Positions 17,439 to 26,342 of a stretch of DNA of 64,000 nucleotides are shown here, one piece after another. This DNA is from JALOAD01 sp023228995 [NCBI: Candidatus Muiribacterium halophilum] (GTDB lineage Bacteria > Muiribacteriota > Muiribacteriia > Muiribacteriales). How positions within the stretch are numbered: position 1 is the stretch's first letter; each line of letters begins with the position of its first letter. Below the pieces are notes generated by a model. The model was not told the DNA's origin. It worked only from the letters and a program-made list of their open reading frames with translations, and ran no database searches. The DNA lies in the NCBI GenBank assembly GCA_023228995.1, contig JALOAD010000003.1:89789-153788 (forward strand), written 5' to 3'. The position numbers were made by a program, and so were the translations under genes.

Positions 17439-18245
17439 TTATTTTTTTGTAATATTTAAATCTTCTTTTATAAGATTATATAACTTCTCATAATCTCTTT
17501 CTTTATTTGGTACAAAAGCTCTATGAAATTTATATAAAAATTTATTCCAACCCTTTAATTCAGCATCATTAATTAAATAAGGAACCATTTTTGTTAATTT
17601 TTTATAAAGTTTAACTTTATTGTTCAAATATTTATTATCAAAATTTTTTATTTTTTGTCCCCACCCAATTGAACCACATAAACCACATGCTCCATATTCA
17701 TTTGATAAAACAACATTTTCCATAAACACTCTAAGAGAACCTTCAAAACCGTTTAATACATCATGAATTGCAACTATACCACCAGGTTTTACCCACTTAG
17801 CAAATCCATTAAAGTCTTTCCATGTTCCATCGTAAGTATGATCACCATCTATCCATAAAAATTTCAATTCTTTATTCCAATCAGGTGCTAAATCTTCAGA
17901 TTTCATCTTAAATAATTCTACATATTTCTCAACATTATTATTTTTTAAGTTATTCTTGAAAATCAGTTCTAAATCAGTTAATTCTTTTGAGTATGGATCT
18001 GTTTTAGTAGTATTTATCATTGGGTCAACTGCATAAATTTTTTCATTATCTTTTAAATTTGCAGATTTTGCTAGTATTATTGTAGATTTACCTTTATAAC
18101 TACCTATTTCAAGAATATTTCCATCAATTTCTGACAAAACATTTGCAATAAAAGCTATTAATCTAACCTCTCTATCTTTCATACAACCATCTAATTTCTG
18201 ACCTAAATGTGTAATATTTTGTAGTTGTTTATCCCAATTTCTCAT
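17439..18245 (-). CDS. Class I SAM methyltransferase (Methyltransf_24/CmcI-like)
   Basis: The 268-residue protein has NILEIGSYKGKSTIILAK as the SAM-binding loop, IYAVDPM next to it, and the metal-binding-like FLWIDGDHTYDGTWKDF and GGIVAIHDV typical of the Methyltransf_24 and cephalosporin-hydroxylase-like group. Such proteins are common in O-antigen and cell-surface clusters, where they methylate sugars. Its start (AGGAG nine bases before the ATG at 18245) lies inside the last 17 bases of the WaaL-like gene, so the two are coupled. Confidence 0.8.
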   Translation of the reverse strand: MRNWDKQLQNITHLGQKLDGCMKDREVRLIAFIANVLSEIDGNILEIGSYKGKSTIILAKSANLKDNEKIYAVDPMINTTKTDPYSKELTDLELIFKNNLKNNNVEKYVELFKMKSEDLAPDWNKELKFLWIDGDHTYDGTWKDFNGFAKWVKPGGIVAIHDVLNGFEGSLRVFMENVVLSNEYGACGLCGSIGWGQKIKNFDNKYLNNKVKLYKKLTKMVPYLINDAELKGWNKFLYKFHRAFVPNKERDYEKLYNLIKEDLNITKK

Positions 18246-19458
18246 AATTAAAATCTCCTATTGTATTATTAAATAAAAAAGCAGACCATAACATAAATAA
18301 ACTTGATGCAGCATGGTCTTCAAGATATATTGCAAAAAAATTAATAAAAATGTATGAAGTTATAAAAAATAATCTAAAATTAAAAAATTCATTTTTTTTA
18401 TTATTAAAAGAATATTTATACATTGTATAAAAAACATAGAATAATAAAATTAAACCTAATATCCCATGTCTTGCTATCGTTAAAAAATAATAACTATGTG
18501 GATTATTTTTCCAATACATCATCCTCGGATAAAGTTTTTTCATATTAAATACAAACTCATCAGAAAAATCTCCCTGTCCAACTCCTACAATTTTATTATC
18601 TTTCCATATTTCATAGCAGACTTCCCAAAATACAAATCTTAATCCAAGAGATGTATATTTCTTATTACTCTGATATAATTTAATATCATTAATTCCTGCA
18701 TCAACTCTTTTATTAAAGTAAATTGAATACTCATATAATACAAAAAAGCTTATAATTACTAAAATAATTGAAATTAAAATTTTTTTAAAAGTAAATAATT
18801 TAAAATATTCAAAGCAAACAAAAAATAAACCTATAAAAAAAACTCCCATACCTGCTCTACCTTTTGTTAAAACCATATTGATAATCATAATAAAAATCAA
18901 TGGTATATAAATAAAATTCATTTTTGATTTATAATTGTTAATAAATCTCTTTAAAATAATAAAAAAACCAATTGCTATAAATATGTTATGGTTAACATGA
19001 TGATGAAGTGGAGTAAAATGACTTTTTTCATAAGTCATTTTTTCAGGCAAATTTATATTAAAATACAGCAAAAAAGATAAAAAAAGAATAACACAAATCG
19101 CCATTATATAGCCTGTTAAATATTTGTTTTTATGTTTATTTTTTAAATAATAAATAAGAATAGGTATAAGCAAAAATCTTCGCTGTTTTCTCAATATATA
19201 AAAAGCCATTGAAAGATTTTTACTCCATATAATCCCTATTAAAAATAAAGAAAAAAATAAAAGCAAAGCTATACATACTTTATTATTTAAAATTTTATTA
19301 AATTTTTCTTTATAATTACCAGAAATTAAATAAATTAAAAATATTAATGTAGTTATAATATTTGTAGCTACAACCGACAGAGGTTGTATAAAAAATAAAG
19401 ATATAACCAAATATTCAGCTGTAAAATTAAGCTTTTTAAATAATACATTTAATGTCAT
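18229..19458 (-). CDS. O-antigen ligase/polymerase-like membrane protein (WaaL type)
   Basis: This 409-residue protein has ten or more predicted membrane helices. The signs of the Wzy_C/WaaL family are a conserved arginine and glycine block near the middle (KGRAGMGVFFIGLFF), a large extracytoplasmic loop of about 75 residues, and the loop motif NPHSYYFLTIARHG with the histidine needed for ligation in WaaL. It would join undecaprenyl-linked O-antigen to lipid A-core on the periplasmic side. Polymerase (Wzy) activity cannot be excluded. Surrounding methyltransferases and glycosyltransferases fit an LPS core/O-antigen cluster. Confidence 0.82.
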   Translation of the reverse strand: MTLNVLFKKLNFTAEYLVISLFFIQPLSVVATNIITTLIFLIYLISGNYKEKFNKILNNKVCIALLLFFSLFLIGIIWSKNLSMAFYILRKQRRFLLIPILIYYLKNKHKNKYLTGYIMAICVILFLSFLLYFNINLPEKMTYEKSHFTPLHHHVNHNIFIAIGFFIILKRFINNYKSKMNFIYIPLIFIMIINMVLTKGRAGMGVFFIGLFFVCFEYFKLFTFKKILISIILVIISFFVLYEYSIYFNKRVDAGINDIKLYQSNKKYTSLGLRFVFWEVCYEIWKDNKIVGVGQGDFSDEFVFNMKKLYPRMMYWKNNPHSYYFLTIARHGILGLILLFYVFYTMYKYSFNNKKNEFFNFRLFFITSYIFINFFAIYLEDHAASSLFMLWSAFLFNNTIGDFNYEKLG

Positions 19459-19573
19459 ATATAATTATTCCTTGTTAAATCATTATTTTATAATTAATTT
19501 ACATATTTTTTTAGATTGTCAATATTTCAATTATATCTATAATAAAATCAATGTTGTTTTTCTAACATCAAAT

Positions 19574-20629
19574 TTACATTAAAAGTGATTCTTTATATAT
19601 TTCAATATATTTATCAGAGCAATTTTTAATATCAAATCTATACAAGGTTTTAATCCCATTAGAAATAAATTTATCTTTTAATTTTTTTTCTTTATACAAT
19701 CTTAATACACTTTTGTAAATTTCTTCAGAATTCTTAGATTCAATTAAAATCCCATTTTTATCATTTTCAATTATTTCTGGTATACCTCCTACATTTGTTG
19801 CAATAACTGGAATTTCAAGTTGCATCGCATCTAAAATAGCAGAACCCAATCCTTCATTTAAAGATGGATACAAAAAAACATCTAAAGCTTTTATGTAATT
19901 TTGAACATCCTCGACAAAACCTATAAAAATAATATTACTTAATCCAAAACTTAGTTCCTTTAAAATTTTTTCATCTTTACCTGAACCTATAAAAAGAAAA
20001 TGAATATTTGGATATGTCTTTTCCATTTTTTTTGCACATTCTATAATATACTTTTGCCCTTTATGTTTATTTACTAAAGCACCTACATTTCCAACAATAA
20101 ATTTCCCTAAAAAAGTATGTCTAATTTTATTAATTTTCTCATAATCAACTTTCATATCTGCTGGAGAATCTGGAATTATTTTTATTTTTATTTTATCTGA
20201 AGTTCTTTTAAGAACATTTTTTACTTCTTTAGAAATTGCTATAACAAAATTTGCTTTTTCATGTGATTTTATAGAAACAAAATTATCATTGAGTTTTGTA
20301 TCCACTCTTCTTGTTATTATATAAGGTATATTGAATAATAAATTAGTAAAAAAAGATATGTGGGCAGCCTTTGCTTCATGAGCATGTATAATTTTTTCAT
20401 TTTTTAATCTAAGTACATTAAGCATAAAAGGTTTTCTAATCTCTATTATTTCAAGATTATTTACGTTAGAAGCAATTTTTTTTAAAGGAGAGCCATTTCT
20501 AATTATTAACTTCTGATTAAATTTTTTTGAAAGTTCTTTTATAAGAATATAAGTCTGCCTTTCTCCGCCTCTAAATCCTTTGGATAAATTTATATGACAT
20601 ATAGTTAAATTTAAATTGTTTTTTTGCAT
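19574..20629 (-). CDS. Glycosyltransferase family 4
   Basis: The 351-residue protein has the GT-B fold of GT4 enzymes. The acceptor half opens with HINLSKGFRGGERQTYIL, and the donor half carries VGNVGALVNKHKGQ, FIGFVEDVQNYIKALDVF and the E-x7-E-like block PSLNEGLGSAILDAMQLEIPVIATNVGGIPEII that binds the nucleotide sugar (quoted here as family motif). It has no membrane segment and probably works at the inner face of the membrane on the LPS core or O-unit. The donor sugar is unknown. No strong ribosome binding site is visible at 20629. Confidence 0.85.
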   Translation of the reverse strand: MQKNNLNLTICHINLSKGFRGGERQTYILIKELSKKFNQKLIIRNGSPLKKIASNVNNLEIIEIRKPFMLNVLRLKNEKIIHAHEAKAAHISFFTNLLFNIPYIITRRVDTKLNDNFVSIKSHEKANFVIAISKEVKNVLKRTSDKIKIKIIPDSPADMKVDYEKINKIRHTFLGKFIVGNVGALVNKHKGQKYIIECAKKMEKTYPNIHFLFIGSGKDEKILKELSFGLSNIIFIGFVEDVQNYIKALDVFLYPSLNEGLGSAILDAMQLEIPVIATNVGGIPEIIENDKNGILIESKNSEEIYKSVLRLYKEKKLKDKFISNGIKTLYRFDIKNCSDKYIEIYKESLLM

Positions 20630-20747
20630 AATTTTAAATATTTATAAAACACTCCATTAAGTTTAGAAACAGATATAGTCAAATATCTAAACCCTTTAAA
20701 AACAATTAGCATTTCAAATTTTTTTGCTAAATTGATATGTAAAATCA

Positions 20748-21488
20748 TTATTCAGACTTCGCATATTTTACTATATATTTATAAAACACGCCATTAAAAT
20801 CCGAAACAGCAATAAGAATTCCTCTCCAGCCATCCAAAAATCCTAATTTTAGAATATATGTTTTAAAAAATGCGAAATAACTTCTAAAAACAATACTAAA
20901 AATAGAAAGTTTTTTCAATCCATCTCTTTCTAATACACTATATCTTTTTATTTTTTTAAGAAAGTCAGTTACTTCATCAACTGCATAATGTTTAATAAAA
21001 CCATTAAGCTTTTTTACTTCCATATTATTTAATTTAATACTTTCATGAACCATTACATTTTTGAATCCTGTCTTTTTTCTGTTATATAATCTAAATACTT
21101 TATCTTTATTCCAACCACTAAATTTAACCGCTTTTCCTTTTAAATAATTTTTTCTATAAAAAAAACCAACTAAATTAATATTTTTTTCATCTAATTTTTT
21201 AATTGATTCAATCAAACTTAAATCAATAGTTTCATCACTATCAAGATTAAATATCCAGTCATTTATAGCAAAACTACAAGCAAGATTTTTTAATGGACCA
21301 AATCCAATAAACTCATTTTTGAAAATCTTTACATTTTCAAATTTTTCAGCAATTTCAAGTGTATTATCAGAAGAACCATTGTCTAAAATAATTACTTCTC
21401 CGAATTCATTAACTGATTCAAGACATTCTTTTATGTACTTTTCGCTATTTTTGGTTAATACGGTAACTGATATTTTATTTAAATTCAT
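20748..21488 (-). CDS. Glycosyltransferase family 2, WaaE/KdtX-like
   Basis: This 246-residue protein starts ISVTVLTKNSEKYIKECLES, has the nucleotide-binding ILDNGSSDNTLEIA and the metal-binding FNLDSDE, and continues with NRKKTGFKNVMVHE, features of the WaaE/KdtX branch of GT2 that adds glucose to the inner-core heptose. AGGA lies eight bases before the ATG. It lies back to back with a plus-strand GT2 gene at 21546. The link to WaaE is by motif pattern; the acceptor is inferred from context. Confidence 0.82.
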   Translation of the reverse strand: MNLNKISVTVLTKNSEKYIKECLESVNEFGEVIILDNGSSDNTLEIAEKFENVKIFKNEFIGFGPLKNLACSFAINDWIFNLDSDETIDLSLIESIKKLDEKNINLVGFFYRKNYLKGKAVKFSGWNKDKVFRLYNRKKTGFKNVMVHESIKLNNMEVKKLNGFIKHYAVDEVTDFLKKIKRYSVLERDGLKKLSIFSIVFRSYFAFFKTYILKLGFLDGWRGILIAVSDFNGVFYKYIVKYAKSE

Positions 21489-21510
21489 TAAAATTTTCCT
21501 TTTATTTAGC

Positions 21511-21538
21511 TTGTAAAATTCTATAAAAAATATATAAT
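21511..21538 (+). promoter_or_regulatory. Promoter with -10 box seven bases before the ATG at 21546
   Basis: TTGTAA (21511-21516), a 16-base spacer and a perfect TATAAT (21533-21538) precede the GT2 gene. Only seven bases separate the -10 box from the ATG, so transcription should begin at or next to the A of the start codon. No Shine-Dalgarno box is present, as expected for a leaderless mRNA. Confidence 0.6.
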
Positions 21539-21545
21539 AAAGTCA

Positions 21546-22541
21546 ATGAGATTAAAAAGTATATCAATAATTATACCAAATTATAATGGAACTGATTTAT
21601 TAAAAAAAAATCTACCTTTTGTTTATGAAGCTTTGAATACTTCAAATGTAAAAGATTTTGAAATCATTATATCAGATGATAATTCAACAGATGATTCAAT
21701 ATTTTTCATAAAAGAAAATTATAAAGATATTATTTTATTAGAAAGCAAAGAAAATCTTGGTTTTTCTGGTAATATCAATAAAGGAATTAGAGCGGCAAGT
21801 AAAGAACTTGTTTTTCTATTAAATTCAGATGTTGAACTAACTCCAAATTATTTTGAACCTTTATTAAATTACTTTGACCACAAAGATACTTTTGGTGTTA
21901 TGGGAAAAATAGTATCAATTGATAACAAAAAACTTCAGGATTATGCAAAATATCCAAAAATTAAATATTGTAAAATTAAATCTACAAGAAATTACCGTTT
22001 TGAAAATGAATCTGAAAATGAATCTTATTATACATTTTTTTTGTCTGGTGCAAATGCACTTATTGATAGAAAAAAACTTATTGAATTAGACTGTTTTAAT
22101 GAATTATTCTCACCATTCTATTATGAAGATGTTGAGTTGTCATTTAAAGCCTGGAGATTAGGATATAAATGTTATTTTGAAAAAAAATCTATTTGTAAAC
22201 ATCCATATTCTGTAACTATACAAAAAACTGCAAAAAAGAAAAAAATCAAATTTATCACCCGAAAAAACAGAATAATTTTACATTATCTTCATTTAAATGG
22301 AATTTCCCTTGCTTTTTATTTTATTTCCCTTTTAATTTTTTCTATTTTTAAGTTGCTTGTTCTTGATTTTATGGAAATTAATGCAATTTTTATATTTTTA
22401 AAAAATTTTAAAGAGATTTATAATTCTAAAAAAAATCTCTCTAACCTTATGAAAATGAAAAATTCTAAATTTACATTATATGACATAAAAAACTTTATTT
22501 TGAATTCTCTTGATAATCGAAATATCGAAATTTTTAAATAA
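21546..22541 (+). CDS. Glycosyltransferase family 2, rhamnosyltransferase-like
   Basis: The 331-residue protein has the GT2 fold: ISIIIPNYNGTDLL at the start, IISDDNSTDDSIFF, NLGFSGNINKGIRAA and the metal-binding FLLNSDVELTP, followed by YYEDVELSFKAWRLGYKC. This order is typical of the dTDP-rhamnosyl and related transferases of O-antigen assembly. A C-terminal hydrophobic stretch (about residues 255-285) may anchor it to the membrane. It lacks a ribosome binding site and is probably translated from a leaderless transcript. Convergent with the LpxL-like gene, 17 bases apart. Confidence 0.85.
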   Translation: MRLKSISIIIPNYNGTDLLKKNLPFVYEALNTSNVKDFEIIISDDNSTDDSIFFIKENYKDIILLESKENLGFSGNINKGIRAASKELVFLLNSDVELTPNYFEPLLNYFDHKDTFGVMGKIVSIDNKKLQDYAKYPKIKYCKIKSTRNYRFENESENESYYTFFLSGANALIDRKKLIELDCFNELFSPFYYEDVELSFKAWRLGYKCYFEKKSICKHPYSVTIQKTAKKKKIKFITRKNRIILHYLHLNGISLAFYFISLLIFSIFKLLVLDFMEINAIFIFLKNFKEIYNSKKNLSNLMKMKNSKFTLYDIKNFILNSLDNRNIEIFK

Positions 22542-22558
22542 TTTTAAAATTAAACCTT

Positions 22559-23389
22559 TCACTCCCATCTTCTATGTCCCCAAAACCACTGATGTGGATG
22601 TTTTTTTATTATTTCTTCTGATATTTTGTTTAAATCTGTTGTTATTTTTTCAACATTCTCAGTATTGTAATTATATTCACTTGAATATTCAAGTTTAAAT
22701 TTAAAAAAACCAGTTCTTACACAGGTCATAAAAATTATTGGAGATTTATATTTTATATGAAGTTTTGCGGCAAGAGGAGATGTTTTAGCTCCAAATCCCA
22801 TAAATGGAACTGTTATTCCGCTGGTAAATGCTTTCTGATCTCCAACTATTGTTAAAATATTTCCATTTTTCAATTCTTTTACTCCTTCTTTAAGTGCTGA
22901 TTTTCTACCAATTATTTTCATACCATTCTTTTCTCTAAATGAGTTTAAAAGTTGGTCAAATTCTTTATTTTTTTGATTTTTTTGTACTACTGCAATTGGA
23001 TATCCAAGTAAAGCTGTCATTGAACCTGTGAATTCCCAGTTACCATGATGCAAAGTAAATAGGATAACTCCTTTTTCTTTTTTATAGGCTTTATCTAGGT
23101 TTTCTTTTCCAATCACTTCTATTCTATGTTTGAATTTTGCAAAGTCTGGTTGTTTGAATATTTCAAAAAAAGTTTTTCCGTTTTCATAAAAATTCTTTTT
23201 TATAAATTCAAAATAAAATTTTTCATCTTTATTTGGATATATCATTTTTAAATTGTTATAAGCTATGTTTTTTCTTCTTTTCCAGAATATAAATGCAAGT
23301 CTTGAAATAATAAATGCATAAAAATATAGTATAAATACAGGGGTTTTTCTTATTAGAAAACTTAAAAGTTTGTAGAATATATGTTTCAT
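22559..23389 (-). CDS. lpxL: Lipid A lauroyl/myristoyl acyltransferase-like (LpxL/HtrB family)
   Basis: The enzyme adds a secondary acyl chain to Kdo-lipid A from acyl-ACP at the inner membrane. The 276-residue protein has an N-terminal hydrophobic helix (about residues 17-36), the HX4E catalytic motif H114-E119 in LHHGNWE, and the downstream blocks KNGNILTIVGDQKAF and VPFMGFGAKTSPLAAKL seen in the LpxL/HtrB family. It is slightly shorter than E. coli LpxL (306). No ribosome binding site is present and a promoter lies eight bases upstream. It supports a diderm cell with acylated lipid A. Confidence 0.9.
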   Translation of the reverse strand: MKHIFYKLLSFLIRKTPVFILYFYAFIISRLAFIFWKRRKNIAYNNLKMIYPNKDEKFYFEFIKKNFYENGKTFFEIFKQPDFAKFKHRIEVIGKENLDKAYKKEKGVILFTLHHGNWEFTGSMTALLGYPIAVVQKNQKNKEFDQLLNSFREKNGMKIIGRKSALKEGVKELKNGNILTIVGDQKAFTSGITVPFMGFGAKTSPLAAKLHIKYKSPIIFMTCVRTGFFKFKLEYSSEYNYNTENVEKITTDLNKISEEIIKKHPHQWFWGHRRWE

Positions 23390-23397
23390 ATTTGATT

Positions 23398-23426
23398 ATT
23401 ATAAAATACAATTATTTTTTTGTCTA
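23398..23426 (-). promoter_or_regulatory. Promoter with -10 box eight bases before the lpxL start
   Basis: On the minus strand TAGACA (23426-23421), a 17-base spacer and TATAAT (23403-23398) are followed after eight bases (AATCAAAT) by the ATG at 23389. Both boxes match the consensus well. The message would be leaderless or nearly so, and no Shine-Dalgarno box is present. Confidence 0.6.
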
Positions 23427-23789
23427 ATTGATATTGAAAAAGGTTAAATAGTTAGAGAGTTTAAGGGGTTATGGGTTGAAAATAATTTGGAATGCCAAAA
23501 TGTTCTGTGAACATTTTTGAATTTTCAATGTCGAATTTTCAATGTCGATGTCGAGTTACAATAAAAAACACTGAAGCTGTGACAGATAAAGCGTGACATG
23601 TCACTTTGTGACATTAGTGACAAAAATAAAATAAATTTTAAAAATTTTAAACTTTAATATTTTATTGCAATACATAAAACTATATTACTATCAATTTACT
23701 TAAAATCCTAAGCTCTTTTAAAATCATTATTATTACTTTTTTTCGTCTGTTTCTTTTTTTTAGACTTTTAAAATTAAAAATTTTTCCTA

Positions 23790-23945
23790 AAAAAAAGAAT
23801 AAATATTATTTTATATGTTATAAATTCATTTATATAAATATAAAATAATTTATTCGTAATTTATGGTGTTATTAACCATAAATTTTAATTTTATTTAATC
23901 TCGCTTTGCTTTATCCGTGTAAATCCGTGTTATCCGTGGTAAATT
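23790..23945 (+). repeat. Copy 3 of the ~160-bp TCCGTG element
   Basis: The copy shows the order ATAAATTCATTTATATAAAT palindrome, then ATAAAATAATTTATTC, then AATTTTAATTTT, then TTATCCGTG, AATCCGTG and TTATCCGTGG. It is the most diverged of the three copies in its first half and well kept in its last 40 bases. Confidence 0.7.
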
Positions 23946-24155
23946 CGCTTTTTTATGGATTCCCGCATTCACGAGAATGACAAAAATCAAAACAAGAGCA
24001 AGATTCCGGCTCAGAATCATACCGGGATGACAGAAATAAAAAAAGTTATAGTGTTTAAGGGGTTATGGGTTGAAATTATTTGAATTTTCAATGTCGATTA
24101 AAATAAAGAACACTGAAGCTGTGACAGGTTGTTAATTCTAAATTTATTTATTAAA

Positions 24156-26342
24156 TTAATTTATGCTAACCGCATCTCCTCTTTCACTTTCGAGTTTTAC
24201 ATAATATAATGTATTTATTTGGAGATTATTTTTATTTGATATTTTTTTACCATATATATCATAAAACAAATTGATTTTATGTTTTTCTAGTATTTCATAA
24301 TGTATTTTTTCCATTGTATAAAACATTACAAAATTATCAAAATAATAAAAAATCATATTTTTTTCATTTACATAATATCTAAATAGATTATCTTTAAGCG
24401 TTTCTAAAAAGTATTTTAAAGCATAATAGCTTTTATATGGTTTAAATCCATTAATATCATCTACAAGTCCATATCCTTTAGCACAAAGTCGCCACCACCA
24501 TAATCGTTCTGTCATTCCTGAACATATAGCAATAAGATATGTTCTTATCATAAACTGCGAATATTGTTCTTCATCAACATGTATTGGGTTTTCTGTAATT
24601 CCTGGTGCTATAAACGGACAACCTATTGGTGAGTATATTTCCTTTCCTTTTAATGGCCAATTTATTTCAGTTATATAAAACTTAGTTTCTTTATTTAAAA
24701 CAGATTCGCCTATTGCTTTTCCTAAAATACATTTTTCAATAAGTGAGAATTTACCTTGAAAATTTTCTGGTGCTCCTCTTCTATCTACATATAAATGACA
24801 TGAATTTGCAGAAACATCAAAGTTTTTCTTTATTATATCTAAGCATTTTACTGAAAAATGAAATTCAAAATCATTTACTGCTGGAAATAAAAATTTAACT
24901 TCATTATATCTTTCAAAAAGTTCTTTAAAAGGTAATATTAATTTTTTATATTCATTTAAATTCCAAATTCCCCATTTAACTCGATTAACTGCATGCAATA
25001 CTTCACAAAATTTAATATAAGCAAATACTCTTTGGAGTATAAATCCTGAGAATTTAATAAAAGTTTGAGGATAAATTACACTATCTCTACTTTGAATTAA
25101 ACCTATTGATACTTCATAGTTTTTTTCATAAAGAATTTTTATTATTTCACAGCATTTTTCCCAATTTTTTTTATCTTTATGAGAATATATTCTTATAAAT
25201 ACACATTTTATTGGAATTTCATATAAGAGTTTTAATCTTTCTTCGATTTTTTCATCTATTTCTATTGTTATTCCTATTTTATTTCTTATATCAACTGATT
25301 GTTTGTATATATCTGATTTTAATTTTTTATAATTTTGGTAAATTTTTAATCCATATTTAACATTTGACCATAATATTTTAAAAAGATCTATTTTACTTCG
25401 ATACTTTTTTCTGTGTTTTGATGATAGCATTACTGCTGGTTGTCCTGATTTATTATCCCATAACCACATGTTTTTATAATGTGGTCTTATATTAAGATCT
25501 TCTTCTATTATATTTTTGCTTTTTAGATATTTAAAAGGATGTCTATATTTTCTTGATTCATTATGAAATGTTATTTTAAATCGATATTTTTTTTCATATT
25601 TGGCAAATTTTTTAGGAATTGGATTGTTTTCAAAATAAATATATAGAAATATTCTTAAAAAATCAGATGGAATTTCAAGTTTTGCTATATCATAAGCTTT
25701 TTCTTTTAAAGAAAGTTGTTTTTTTATTTTACCTCGATTTAAATCAATGAATTTTACATCTTTCCATTCTTTATCACCCTTTCTTCTTATCATAATATTC
25801 TGATAACCAGAATCATTATGTATAAATCCAGCTTTATGCATTTTAGAGAATTCAACTGCAACAGGTTCGAGTAGATTGAGAAATTTTTCACAATCTTTTT
25901 CATTTCTTAAAATATTTATCATTTCTCTTTTAAATGAAGATATATTTTCTTCAAACACATCTATATAATAACTTTCTTGAAGAATATTTCCTTCCCATTT
26001 TTCAATATAAGCAACTGGATTAGGAACTCCTACTGAATTTTCTTTTAAAAAACTCGCAGCCTCAAATGATTTTTTAGCTTTAGAACCAGTTTTTTTATAT
26101 AAAATGCTTCTAAAAAAACTGAATTTCGGAAATTGTTTTACACATAATATAATTTTTTCATTATTAACAATTACAGGTAATTTAAATATTTGATTTCTTA
26201 CTTTATAGATAATTTCAGATTTATTTGAATAATCTGATATATTATTTAAAATTTTAATTATTTCAGGTTTATTAAATTCACTTAAAATCTCACCTGTATA
26301 TTTATTTGACTCAAACAAAACTCTTGAAAAGCTTTTATTCAT
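24156..26342 (-). CDS. LPS-kinase-like domain fused to a glycoside-hydrolase-like domain
   Basis: The 728-residue protein has two parts. Residues about 1-290 look like a lipopolysaccharide/Kdo kinase of the InaA/KdkA group: K69 in CVKQF, the loop FIHNDSGYQN (H175, D177, N182) and FIDLNRGK with D200 as the metal-binding aspartate. Residues about 355-660 look like a TIM-barrel glycosidase: FIRIYSHKDKKNW, WGIWNLNEY, FLFPAVNDFEF and YITEINWPLKG, in which E559 resembles the nucleophile glutamate of clan A hydrolases. No signal peptide is visible, so the second domain would be cytoplasmic. The start overlaps the TPR gene by four bases. The fusion is inferred from motif order, and the substrate is unknown. 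Confidence 0.6.
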   Translation of the reverse strand: MNKSFSRVLFESNKYTGEILSEFNKPEIIKILNNISDYSNKSEIIYKVRNQIFKLPVIVNNEKIILCVKQFPKFSFFRSILYKKTGSKAKKSFEAASFLKENSVGVPNPVAYIEKWEGNILQESYYIDVFEENISSFKREMINILRNEKDCEKFLNLLEPVAVEFSKMHKAGFIHNDSGYQNIMIRRKGDKEWKDVKFIDLNRGKIKKQLSLKEKAYDIAKLEIPSDFLRIFLYIYFENNPIPKKFAKYEKKYRFKITFHNESRKYRHPFKYLKSKNIIEEDLNIRPHYKNMWLWDNKSGQPAVMLSSKHRKKYRSKIDLFKILWSNVKYGLKIYQNYKKLKSDIYKQSVDIRNKIGITIEIDEKIEERLKLLYEIPIKCVFIRIYSHKDKKNWEKCCEIIKILYEKNYEVSIGLIQSRDSVIYPQTFIKFSGFILQRVFAYIKFCEVLHAVNRVKWGIWNLNEYKKLILPFKELFERYNEVKFLFPAVNDFEFHFSVKCLDIIKKNFDVSANSCHLYVDRRGAPENFQGKFSLIEKCILGKAIGESVLNKETKFYITEINWPLKGKEIYSPIGCPFIAPGITENPIHVDEEQYSQFMIRTYLIAICSGMTERLWWWRLCAKGYGLVDDINGFKPYKSYYALKYFLETLKDNLFRYYVNEKNMIFYYFDNFVMFYTMEKIHYEILEKHKINLFYDIYGKKISNKNNLQINTLYYVKLESERGDAVSIN

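Larger units (their letters stand above)
23390..24155. other. Intergenic repeat mosaic between lpxL and the kinase-like fusion gene
   Basis: No gene is seen in these 766 bases apart from the lpxL promoter. They contain the phrase GTTTAAGGGGTTATGGGTTG twice (about 23458 and 24052), a TGTTC palindrome (23499-23513), AATGTCGA repeats, the phrase AACACTGAAGCTGTGACAG twice (about 23568 and 24108), a copy of the roughly 160-bp TCCGTG element, and two hairpins of the ATCCCGG/ATTCCCG kind (about 23957-23981 and 24002-24032). Confidence 0.7.
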
